Shown here: positions 40,921 to 50,680 of the stretch, one piece after another | How positions within the stretch are numbered: position 1 is the first letter of the stretch | Layout: each line of letters begins with the position of its first letter | Assembly: GCA_964036045.1 (NCBI GenBank) | Contig: OZ038379.1 | Span: 181,778,936-181,842,935, forward strand | DNA from: Eutreptiella sp. 'Long Island Sound 2002' | Lineage: Eukaryota; Euglenozoa; Euglenophyceae; Eutreptiales; Eutreptiaceae | Direction: 5' to 3' | DNA: 64,000 bases | Program-made: the position numbers and the translations under genes | The notes under the pieces: generated by a model | The model's database searches: none | Told to the model about the DNA's origin: nothing | The model's input: only the letters and a program-made list of their open reading frames with translations

Positions 40921-43668
40921 CAGGGGGTGGTAATAGTTCGTAAGTGGAAAGGTTCGTTTTGTAGCAGTTCGTATGGGTGGTGTTCCGAATTGCTGCATGT
41001 AGAAAGCGCCCGCTGTTACAAACCGCTGCAGCAACGAACTAAAACCGCACAGATGTGTTCCGGGATTGGTCAAATCTGGGAAAGGAGAACAGAGGCTTTT
41101 GTATCGCGCTCTGTTAAGCTTCTGTGGTCATAATAGTAGTAATAATGATGATAGTAACAATAATGATCAATAACATTCATAATTTTTCTGTCTTCAGTCA
41201 TGCAGCGCTTCCTCACAAAGGGAGGCTAGTCCATGAACGACGCTCTGGCTGCAGTGGTGTCGCAGTCCCAGAGCAAGAAGGTCTCCACCAGTTCTAAGGC
41301 CCGTCAATACAAGAGCTCAGCGCCGAGGACTTGGCTAGAGTGGACGCCGTCGCAAAAGTCCCTTTGTGTGCAACTGTTCCTGGAAGGTAACTACAACCAC
41401 GTTGTGCTGCGTTACGGGTGTCAAGCGCCGCCCCTTAACACGCTTCGCACCTGGGCTGGCAAGGTGCAAGAGGGTGAGCCACTGGAAGGGTACGGCACCA
41501 ACTCAGTTCTCAGCCGCACAGAGGAGGAGACCATTCTGAAGTTCATCAAAGAGTTGAAGTATGAGGCTGCCGTGATTGACCTGGACACCATTGCGGCGCT
41601 TGGAAGAATAGTTGCTGAGAGGTCTCGTGGGCCTGGTCTTGCTCCTGTTTTGGACCGCCAATAGGCTGCAAACTTTCGTCACAGGCACAAGATGGGTTGT
41701 CTCAAGAAGATCACGACTGAGCGGCTGCCTTCTACAGTGTCTGAGTTAGCGCTCGACAACAAATGGAGATGTGAATTCTTGGACCTCGTTGAGCAGCCTC
41801 AAAAGTATGGTGTGTGTATCCCTGAAGGTGAAACCTAGTCGCTGCCGCCGTGGGCGCAGTTGGGCCTGGACGAGACGCCCCTCCAGTACGCGCCCAAGTT
41901 GCGCGGAGGGTATGCAGCCGGAGAAAAACAGGTCAGACACTACAGCAGCGCTGACGAGCGACAGGCCACGGCCATGCCTGTGGTCAACCGTGAAGGCACC
42001 GTAAAGGTACTACAAGTGTTGCACAGAGGAAAGACAGGGCGCTGCCATGCGCGTCTCGACCTGCCTCAGGGCCTGCCATCCTACATGCACGAAGACCACG
42101 CGGAGAAGAAGTGTCAGACTGGCAACACGTTCAAACGCCTGATGATCAAGGTCCACACTGAAGTTGCGAAGGACAAACGCGACCATGGCGTGGCGCAGAA
42201 CTACCCATGTGTCGTCATCATGGACTCGGTTGGAAGCCATCTCGACGATGACGAGTTGAAGCGCGTCGACGACGCTGAAATAAGGCTGGCGAACTTATAC
42301 TATTTTGTGGCGCGGCCACATATGTATGTTTTCTTTGGCCGCGCTCATCGCAGCCATGTCAACAATGTTGGCGATCAGGTCATCAATCCAGGCATGAGAG
42401 CATGGTTGCGCGACAGACTGAAGCGTCGCCACATTGAACATTGCCTGAAGATCCAAGATGGACTGCTGCCAAAGCACTCCAAGCTGGATAGCAGTGAGCG
42501 TACGATGAAGGCGCTCCTTGTAACTTGGCTTGCTGAATGGGCTGCATCGCCTTTGACAACCACACACATCCTCAGCAGCTGGAACATGGTGTTTACAGAG
42601 GTGCCAGTGACAGAATCTGTAGATGATGTGGACCTCCCCTGCCCTTCAGCAGCCATCCCCATGCCTGCACCTTTGCTGTCTGTTGTTCCTGGTCATGTTT
42701 CAGATTCGGAGGAAGCCTCAGAGGCACAGGCAGAGGCAGATGAAGCCTCTGGGGCAGAGGTGGAGGACAACATTGACGTCCTGTTAGTCCCAGGCACACC
42801 ACCTGTACAAAGAGCAGCAAAGAGGAGGGCTGAGACCCGGTTGGACAGACTTGCCAAAAGGTTTCGTGCTGCACCACGTGATGTACATGCTCAGCGTGTG
42901 GCCAGGGAGAACAGGCAAAGGGCAAGGGAGGCGCGGGAGGCAGTGCAGACTTCGGATGATGAAGGCACTCTGAGCTGTGCAGTGATGCTTACCATGAGTG
43001 AAAGAGAGTAGTACCTCCTGTTTCCTCTTGAATAACAGCGAATCGATCAAATTGAATATGTGGTTCATCCTTTGCAACAGCGACATGTCCCTCAAAGGGC
43101 AGTGAAGTCTGTAGGGTTGGACGATTTGCACACGAGAGCACTTTTTTTTTGTGGGCATTTTTCCTGATTCACGCGAGTTGCGCACGGCAATGGTGGTTCA
43201 TAAAAAAGCAGGAACTCTGACCACTTCAGAGAAGAAAAACAATATAAAAAAAAAACAGGATTTTCAACATAGAAGTCAGTGACAAAAAAAAACAAACAAT
43301 ATTTCAGTAGGTTAAAAAAAAACGGCATTTTGAATGCAGAAGTGAGTGACAAAAAGAAACAGTGTAGGATTTTCAGCACAAAAAGGAGAGCAGATTTTGA
43401 AGAAAAAAAAAGAGATAAAACATTTTACACAAATAGCAAGAGTGCAAGGTGTAGAAAAAAAAAGTGTAATGTTTTGAAAAAACGAGGAGAGAGAAATAGT
43501 ACCAGTGTTGTACAAATACAAAGAAACATTAAGGTAATCAAAAGAAGAGGATGTCGCTACCAACCTTTACATGGAAAAACACCAGCCTTTTACCAACCGC
43601 TGCATGAAAAACACGTCTAAAATCACCTTTTACCAACCACTGCATATATGAACTATTACCACCCCCTG
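40921..43668 (+). mobile_element. pogo/Tc1-like DNA transposon 1
   Basis: 19-bp perfect terminal inverted repeats CAGGGGGTGGTAATAGTTC (40921-40939, complement 43650-43668) directly flanked by TA on both sides (40919-40920, 43669-43670). TA duplication is the signature of Tc1/mariner/pogo elements. 2,748 bp, encoding one transposase. Confidence 0.92.
41200..43167 (+). CDS. pogo-like DDE transposase, frame crossed by TAG/TAA
   Basis: One frame from ATG 41200 (MQRFLTKGG) to TGA 43165-43167, about 655 codons. It is interrupted by TAG at 41227, 41662, 41836, 43009 and TAA at 43033, with no frameshift. Under the standard code it splits into 41233-41664 and 41860-43011. N-terminal part: pogo/CENP-B-type HTH (WTPSQKSLCVQLFLEGNYNH; LSRTEEETILKFIKEL). 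Catalytic part: LDETPLQ (first Asp) and VVIMDSVGSHLDDDE (second Asp); the third acidic residue is probably near VNNVGDQVINPGMRAWL but not certain. Acidic and basic low-complexity tail (SDSEEASEAQAEADEAS; RRAETRLDRLAKRF). It cuts and pastes DNA at TA sites. Either a nonsense-riddled relic or an intact gene in a code where TAG/TAA is sense. Confidence 0.8.
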
Positions 43669-43688
43669 TAGGGAACTCAAAGCCAGTA

Positions 43689-44359
43689 AGGTAAAGGAGC
43701 CAGTTTTTGTACTAGGCACTAGTTGTTGTACCACCATAAGTTTTTCACACTTTCCACATGAAAACTTAGTGTTTATTGTAGGATTTAGCAATACTAAAGG
43801 GTGCCTTACCATTCGGGTATGCTTGGTTGCACCTAAATCCGATTGTCTAACACAAGTTTGGGTCAAGCAAGCTCCTAGGGGGCCCCTATAATAATTTTCC
43901 CTTTTTTTGCTCTCACCAAGAAATCAGGCAAAATTTGGATGTTTGTTGGAAATGAGGTCCGCTAGGCCCGTGAACCTCCTATTCATAGTGCCAACGCCTT
44001 TGCATCAACTATTTGTATCCCATGCCCAAAGGAAAACCATGTTTCTTTGCCTAGCAATGTGTTTTTCTGCGTATACATCCCGTTTTTCATCCAGAAAAAT
44101 TTTGAAAAAATTTTTTTTTCAAAAAAAAAAATTTTCTAAAACTTTTGTTTTTGTGAAAAGTTGTGGTAGCCTTACTGCCGCTGTGCAAGGTGGTACCTTT
44201 TCCTTTGCGCTGTCCATCCCTTTCACAGCACTGCCAATGCACTGATGTTGCACCATTTATCAGGCCGATCGTGGTCCGCGTTGACAAACACTTTCCAACC
44301 CAAAGACGCTAACAACTACTTTGGTAGCTAACATACAAATCAAACGGATCCCCTGCACC
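43689..44359 (+). repeat. Left terminal inverted repeat of transposon 2
   Basis: 671 bp, inverse of 46561-47230. The ~110-codon frames on opposite strands of the two arms are the same sequence seen twice and are not thought to be genes. Confidence 0.88.
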
Positions 44360-44669
44360 TGTAGCCAATTGCTGTACCAAATCAATGCTACTAAAATTGT
44401 AGGCCGCAATTAAAGCTGGCAGCTATAAATTGACAATGTTTTAGGTCAAATCCTGAAGTTTTAAAACTTTTTTGGTTCAATGTGCAAAATGTAACTGGTA
44501 CTGGAGAAATCGGTGCCAAACGGGGCCGCGCAGGGATCACGGGATCGCGGTCGCGCCTGTTTCTGTGCCAGCAAAGAAGAGAGAAGATCTCAGGTAATTT
44601 ACGACAAAATTCAAAATGAATTAGACAGAAAGCTGCGAAACTTATTTTTCTCTGGATTGATGTGTTCAG

Positions 44670-46662
44670 ATGTGTGACAGCAAAAGAAGGGCACGCCAGT
44701 GGATTGCAGAGGTAACAAAAACAAAAACACAACGCACAGGAAGCACGCGCCAGAAGACCGTGGTCCCGAAGCCTCCCTCACAGGTCCTATACATCCTTCC
44801 ACTATGGGAAAAGCCGTCAGACATGGAACGCGTCGCCGTCGACTGCCTTATCAAAGCCAAGAGCGTTCGCAAGGGTGCGACTGAGTTGGGAGTCCACCGC
44901 CAGACTCTAACTGACGCGATGGGGCGAATGAGGTGTGCTGCGTTACCTGTAACGCAGTGTGAAAGGGAGCCGCGCATCCAACAGGACGCGGCGCGCAAGA
45001 GAAAACAAGCTGGCGCGCGTCGCGCTTTTTACTTTGTGCTCTTTGCTGCAGTCGCTACGAGCCGTGTGAGGTGAAGAGGGGGCCAAAGCCCTGCCTGGTG
45101 GAGTCGCCCTTGACAACCTGGATGGATGAGTGTGCGGATCAAATGGTGTGCCCTACACTGTCCGAGATCAAAGATGAAGCTCAAGCCATGGCAGAAAAGA
45201 AAACCAGTGTGCAGAACCCAACTCTCGCTTGTAAGTTTGGAAAGACATGGTGGAAACTCGTTAAGCGTCGCAGCAGTGACTTTGTTTCAAGACTTGCTCA
45301 AAATGTTGAATCGCAGCGTGCCTCTGCCCGTTTGAGCCCCCAGCAGTGGACAGAGTTTTTTAATAATCATTTAAAGCCAAGTTTAGAAAAAGTTGCCTAT
45401 AACCCTTGCCATATCTATAACGAGGATGAGTCAGGGTTTTTTTGACAGTTCACCACCGTGGGACAGCGTGTGTGGGTGAGGAAGGGAAGAAAAACTGTGG
45501 CTGGACGCCGTGGCTGGCAGCGGCAGCACATCACCGCCATAGTTGCTGTCAATGCACAGGGCCAGGCCACAAAACCAGCACTCCTATGGAACAAAAAAAA
45601 ATAAGAGGCGACATGTTCCTCCGTGCACAGTGTCCAGTGAAACTGAAAGGAACGCCTGATGGGTGGTCCTCTCAAGAGGTCTTCCTGGAGTGGGTGGAAA
45701 CGGTACTCGTGAAAGAGACACAACCACTCAGCAACCCTCAGAAATGCATTTTGTTACTGGTGGATGGCAGCAAAACGCACCTGACACTGCAGGGTCTTCA
45801 AAAAATGAAGTCCTGGGGTGTAGAGGTGGTTGTGTTCCCCCCCCATCTGACAAATGTCATCCGACCATTGGACAATGCCGTTTTCAGGGCACTGAAGGCC
45901 TTGTTTCGCAAAAAGGAAGAACACTTGAAAAAGAAAAACCATCACGGAGCCTCGTCCCCTGCAGACTTTGTGCAACTGTGGACAGATGCATATGTTGATG
46001 CAGTGACACCACGAAATATTCTGTCACGCTTTGGGTCCTGTGGCATCAGCCCGTTTGATCCCCAATATTTTCTAGAACATTGTCCCCCTGAGCGCATCTA
46101 ACACTAGGACCTCCCTATCTGCCCTGCCAGCCCTACCCACAGCACTGATGCATCGCAAAATCCTTCGCAAAACTCTTCGCAAAACTCTTCAGCAGCTCCT
46201 TCTCAGGTGTCAACGAAAAGCGATGCTTTAATACAGTGCAGTGGCAGGGCCATCAGTGCGGCCACGCGGGACGATCCTTGGTCGCTGCGCCTTGGGGGCT
46301 TTGTGACAGCCCAGGATTTTTTGGATAAGGTCAGTGAAAAGGAGAATGGGGCTGCCGCAAAACCAGCACCCAAACGGAGGGCACGGCGAGTGGGAGAGCC
46401 TCTGAGATTGGTTGACAGGCCCGCAGCAAAATGTCCTCCCGAACCAGGGCCACGCCCAGGCCCAAAACCCAGAGGTGAGAAACCCCGAAGGGTTGATGAC
46501 CCTGCCCAAGAAGCAGCCCCTGGTCCTGACGAAGCACAGTCTTCCTCCGACGAAGGGGATGGTGCAGGGGATCCGTTTGATTTGTATGTTAGCTACCAAA
46601 GTAGTCGTTAGTGTCTTTGGGTTGGAAAGTGTTTGTCAACGCGGACCACCAAAACAAAATGA
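44670..46662 (+). pseudogene. CENP-B/pogo-type DDE transposase with one intron, damaged
   Basis: Exon 1 44670-44932 (MCDSKRRARQWIAEV; HTH KSVRKGATELGVHRQTLTDAM), then a 119-nt intron 44933-45051 (GTGTGC...CTGCAG), whose removal joins phase 2 to RYEPCEVKRGPKPC. Catalytic region: YNEDESGFF (first Asp), ILLLVDGSKTHL (second Asp), FPPHLTNVIRPLDNAVFRALK (third Asp). Damage: TGA at 45443-45445 after a T7 run, and a -1 frame change at an A9 run (45593-45601). Beyond ISPFDPQYFLEHC the frame meets TAA 46099 and TAG 46105, continues open with a Gln/Ser/Pro tail to TAG 46609 and finally TGA 46660. The end of the frame runs inside the right terminal repeat. Confidence 0.8.
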
Positions 46663-47230
46663 ACCCGGATCGGCCTGATAAATGGTGCAACAACAGTGCA
46701 TTGGCAGTGCTGTGAAAGGGATTGACAGCGCAAAGGAAAAGGTACCACCTTGCACAGCGGCAGTAAGGCTGCCACACTTTTTCTCAAAAACAAAAGTTTT
46801 AGAAAAAAAAATTTCAAATTTTTTGTGCATGAAAAACGGGCTGTATACGCAGAAAAACACATTGCTAGGCAAAGAAACATGGTTTTCCTTTGGGCATGGG
46901 ATACAAATAGTTGATGCAAAGGCGTTGGCACTATGAATAGGAGGTTCACGGGCCTAGCGGACCTCATTTCCAACAAACATCCAAATTTTGTCTGATTTCT
47001 TGGTGAGAGCAAAAAAAGGGAAAATTATTATAGGGGCCCCCTAGGAGCTTGCTTGACCCAAACTTGTGCTAGACAATCGGATTTAGGTGCAACCAAGCAT
47101 ACCCGAATGGTAAGGCACCCTTTAGTATTGCTAAATCCTACAATAAACACTAAGTTTTCATGTGGAAAGTGTGAAAAACTTATGGTGGTACAACAACTAG
47201 TGCCTGGTACAAAAACTGGCTCCTTTACCT
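46561..47230 (-). repeat. Right terminal inverted repeat of transposon 2
   Basis: 670 bp, inverse of 43689-44359. Its inner ~50-100 bp also encode the last residues of the transposase frame (GAGDPFDLYVSYQSSR). Confidence 0.88.
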
Positions 47231-47448
47231 CAATCACCCGGGCGGCAGTATGGCTTGGCGTCGTAGGGTTCATACGTGGGCCATGCTCCATAGTTCGAGT
47301 TTGCATGCCTATGGCCTTGAAAGGTGTCATGGGCCTGTGAGCATGGACGAGGGTATTGGAACTGCGAGGCAAGGGTTTGATGAAAGTATTGTGCCGGCGG
47401 CTGGAAGTCAGTAGTTATACTGCTCAGTAGGTTCGTTACCGCTGCCAA
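47231..47448 (-). CDS. Possible host exon cut by transposon 2 (unidentified)
   Basis: Minus-strand frame after a TTTGGCAG acceptor-like site: TNLLSSITTDFQPPAQYFHQ and onwards, rich in Gln, Tyr, Pro and His, running to the very edge of the transposon. A second minus-strand frame of similar style lies at 47621-47801 (VPPTVIQPTTAAATMQ). Linkage between them is not demonstrated. No function recognised. Confidence 0.25.
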
Positions 47449-48166
47449 AGGTACGTACAGCGTGCAGCGTCATATTCTTTGGCGGACAGGTGTGGCGGAT
47501 GTAAAAGGCGCAGCGTATGGTTTTTGCACTTTTTGAGTGTCCAGCAGTGTAGAAAGGGGGGTGGTTTTCACTGCGGAAGGTGCTGCAGCAGGCGCCTGCA
47601 AGTAATGTAGGCGTGGGAACTTAAGTTGCGAAACCCTGCATCGTTGCAGCGGCGGTCGTAGGCTGGATCACTGTCGGTGGGACTGGCCTTCTGGACAGAT
47701 GAACTTCCACAGGACTTACGATGTACCTTTCCAGGTCTAATGTACAGTCCGCCTGTGACATCGCAGGTAAAATTTCTGCATAAATCAAAAAAGAAATAGA
47801 CACTCAGAAAGTGGCAAAGCATTAGGTTCAAATTGTGTTGGATGGGTTCAATTGCATTATAGTGTGTGGTGTGGTGTATATAGACACTTGCAGCCGTAAG
47901 CAACCACGTGTGGTCACCATGATGCCCGCATACACACCCATGTGGAGCCACGTGTGAACCGCAAGAACCTTGAAGGAGTTGAAATGGTATAAAAAACCTA
48001 ATGCTTTGCCATTATACTGACTAGTCGCTGCCCTTGGCGCTCCAAACACCACAGAAAGGCTCATTTTATAATAAATCGAATTGCGCTGAATTGCAGATTT
48101 AGACTGAGAGGACAGATGGGTCAAAGATAGTTCCAACTGCTGAGGCCCGGCTGCAATTTCCGGAGG

Positions 48167-48562
48167 ATGGAGGGGGGGTGCATTGGGCCTCAGATGGACC
48201 ATGCAGATAATATGTGTGCGGTGTTCACACACCACCTGCCCTCTGCTGACAAGGGCTTTGTACATTGGGGCAGGGTCTTTGCCCGCACGGGAGATCGGTT
48301 GACAATCAAATGGCAAACGGACAAAGAGCCCCAGGACTGCAACATGGCATACGTCTATCAGGATGAAAAACCTGCTCGGGCAGCCGCAAAAGGTACCGCT
48401 CTGGTTGATGCACAGCCAATGGTTGTTAAGCTCAGACCAATGCTTAATATTGGCAAAGAGCAGTTCTTAGTCCCTGAGACGTATGGTGGGAATCTGCAGT
48501 ACGACGAGACCATGTGCTCTTACATTTTTGCATGCAATCTGTCACGGCGAAAGTTGTACTAG
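48167..48562 (+). CDS. Unidentified ORF, 131 codons, continues past TAG
   Basis: ATG 48167 to TAG 48560. Natural protein-like composition: DKGFVHWGRVFARTGDRLTI, AYVYQDEKPARAAAKG, FLVPETYGGNLQYDETMCSY. After TAG 48560 the same frame continues NLSLDRKNKAEIR, meets TAG 48602, then MTKEELIFLRVF before a strong GTAAGT donor-like site at about 48640. This suggests an exon of about 480 nt if TAG is sense. No homologue recognised; it could be host or mobile-element derived. Confidence 0.45.
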   Translation: MEGGCIGPQMDHADNMCAVFTHHLPSADKGFVHWGRVFARTGDRLTIKWQTDKEPQDCNMAYVYQDEKPARAAAKGTALVDAQPMVVKLRPMLNIGKEQFLVPETYGGNLQYDETMCSYIFACNLSRRKLY

Positions 48563-48639
48563 AACCTAAGTCTTGACAGGAAAAACAAGGCTGAGATTCG
48601 CTAGATGACGAAGGAAGAACTGATTTTCCTGCGAGTCTT

Positions 48640-49785
48640 TGGTAAGTGGGTGACTTAGCCACTTTCGTTTTTCAATGGTGCAGGAATTTGTCGACGGCAA
48701 TGCTGGGTACATATCACTTTTGTCACCTAGCACTACATCATTTCTAATTTTCAGCGGTGTTCATGTTCAGTCAGGTCTGTCGTTCCGTGCACATACCTTG
48801 AGCAGTGATCATGTTTTAGTCAGATCTTTATGCCAGCGTGTCATTTCATTACATGGGACAGCTTCATTTTATGCTTACGGAACGAGGTAATCATTTTTTA
48901 AGTGTCAAATCTGCTCCAAGACTTCTGTTGTAGTTTTTAGCTGAGAGCAGTGTTCATGTTCAGTCAGATCTGCCAATTCTGTGCACATACCTTGAGCAGT
49001 GATCATGTTACAGTCAGATCTTTATGCCAGTGTCTCATTTGATTAAATGGGACAACTTCATTATATGCTTGCAGAATCACATAATCATTTTTCATGTGTT
49101 CAATCTCCTACCGGACTTCAGCTACGTCATTGTGCAAAGAGACAAAAAAACGGTACAATCCATCCCAATAGTTTGTTTGATCTCATTTTGATTAGATTGT
49201 TTTTTAAATGCACATTACCCGCAGGAGGTGGCTATTTTGGGTATGCAAATATGCCTCAAATACCCACAGATCTGCATACAGATGGGTGTGGTAGAGGAGG
49301 GGTGGGGGGTGGGGGGGGTGTTGTAAGGAGCACACACTGAGCTGAGCACCCGAAAAAAGAAGCAACCCATCCTGAATGACATGGGAAGACTGCATTATAT
49401 GCTTACAGAGTCAATGATCAATATTCCGTGTCAGATCTGCTACTTGACTTCGGTGGAGCCATTATGTGAAAAGACAGAAGAATTGTACAATCGAATGTCA
49501 GCGGTATGGTGCATTTCAACTTTAGTACATGCTTACGTGCTGTTTTGCATTCATATTGCCTGCAGGATGTGGCATTTTTCTTTTTTGGGGGGGTCTGTGG
49601 GGGGCTGAGCTGGGGGCCAATACAGCAATGCAGGAGCACACGGTGCCATAAAGGACGAAGCAAGTAGCTGCAACGGACAATTGTAACCCCAAAAGAACGT
49701 GGGTAAAGTTGTGCCGGTTTGGCAGGGCTTGAAACATGGTAAAGGGGGCTTTTCCTCTTTGGCGGACGTAAATTTTTTATGTAGT
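48640..49785. other. No supported gene
   Basis: Contains two diverged copies of a ~200-bp segment (GTTCATGTTCAGTCAGRTCTG ... GAGCAGTGATCATGTT, about 48760-48900 and 48950-49090), and related pieces near 49380-49450. Otherwise short frames only. Confidence 0.4.
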
Positions 49786-49790
49786 GAAAC

Positions 49791-49985
49791 AGGGGGTTTT
49801 TTAGTACAAAGTGGGGGGTCTTTTAGTACCAAGCGGGGGGGTTTTTTTAGTACAAAAAAGGGGGGGGGGTTGGTACAAAAGGGGGGGGGGTTGGTACAAT
49901 CAGGGGGTTTTTTTAGTACAATCGGGGGGTTTTGCACTACAAAACGGGCAGTTTTTTAGTACAAAACGGGGGGTTTTTTCGTATT
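49791..49985 (+). repeat. G/T minisatellite GGGGGTTTTTTAGTACAAA
   Basis: About eight irregular 19-25-bp units of a G-run, a T-run and a GTACAAA-like tail on the plus strand. Homopolymer lengths vary from unit to unit. The frames through it are artefacts. Confidence 0.9.
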
Positions 49986-50304
49986 CACGAGGATTGATTC
50001 TGTGGAAAGAAACTGAACAGGGGAGGGGTGACCTGATTAAAAAACAGACAAATGCAAACCAGAAGTAATGCACTCCACAGTCCGGCATAAGTGCATCTTT
50101 CCTCTCTATGCCAAACCTGGTTAAACCTCACGACACACACTGTGTCTGCAACACAAAACAGAACATCATGTCTGATACGATTTGGTGGGGGGAGGGGGCG
50201 GCTATCAGTTCTGAGGATGCACCTAACACCCTGCCTGGGCTCCCACACCCCACTCACTCCCGGAGGGTATTTAAAAAGAATCTTACAAACTGACTAGACA
50301 AAAA

Positions 50305-50680
50305 GTACTGAAAAAAAAACCCCAAATGTGTACTTGAAAACCGCTGAATTGTACCATAAACCTCCCCTAATTGCCCCACAAAACCCCCCTAATTGTACCA
50401 AAGCCCCCCCAAAAGTGCACCAAAAAACTCCCCAAAATCTACCATAAAACCCCCAGAATACACCAAAACCCCCCTGAAATGTACCAAACAAAACCCAAAA
50501 TGTACCAAATAACCCCCCTTACAACCCCAAAAAATGTACCAAAAAAACCCCCTGGGGGTTTTCTGGTACATTTTGGGGTTTTTTTGGTACATTTTAGCCG
50601 GGTGGGTTTTTGGTACATTTTGCGCCAGAAAGGGGGGTTTTGGGGTACAAAGTGGGGGTTTTTTCGGCATTCACCACATC
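50305..50680. repeat. Same minisatellite in inverted then direct orientation
   Basis: From about 50305 to 50552 the units read as TGTACCAAAAAACCCCC-like complements. At a palindromic centre (ACCCCCTGGGGGT, ~50550) the orientation flips and the units read GGTACATTTTGGGGTTTTT to 50680. The array can form a long hairpin internally and with 49791-49985. Confidence 0.88.

Larger units (their letters stand above)
43689..47230 (+). mobile_element. pogo-like transposon 2 with ~670-bp terminal inverted repeats
   Basis: Left arm 43689-44359 and right arm 46561-47230 are near-identical inverted copies, from AGGTAAAGGAGCCAGTTTTTG at the outer ends to GGATCCCCTGCACC at the inner ends. They differ mainly in homopolymer length near the A/T-rich loop. 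They enclose a transposase gene. Flanks are TA on the left and CA on the right, so a TA duplication is possible but imperfect. 3.5 kb, only 18 bp from transposon 1. Confidence 0.88.

Noticed and set aside
43907-44245. 112-codon frame in the left arm of transposon 2 and its copy in the right arm
   Set aside because: Present on both arms because they are inverted repeats; composition is not protein-like and contains long Phe/Lys homopolymers.
49791-50680. CRISPR-like array
   Set aside because: Units are contiguous, length-variable homopolymer minisatellites without unique spacers, in eukaryotic DNA.
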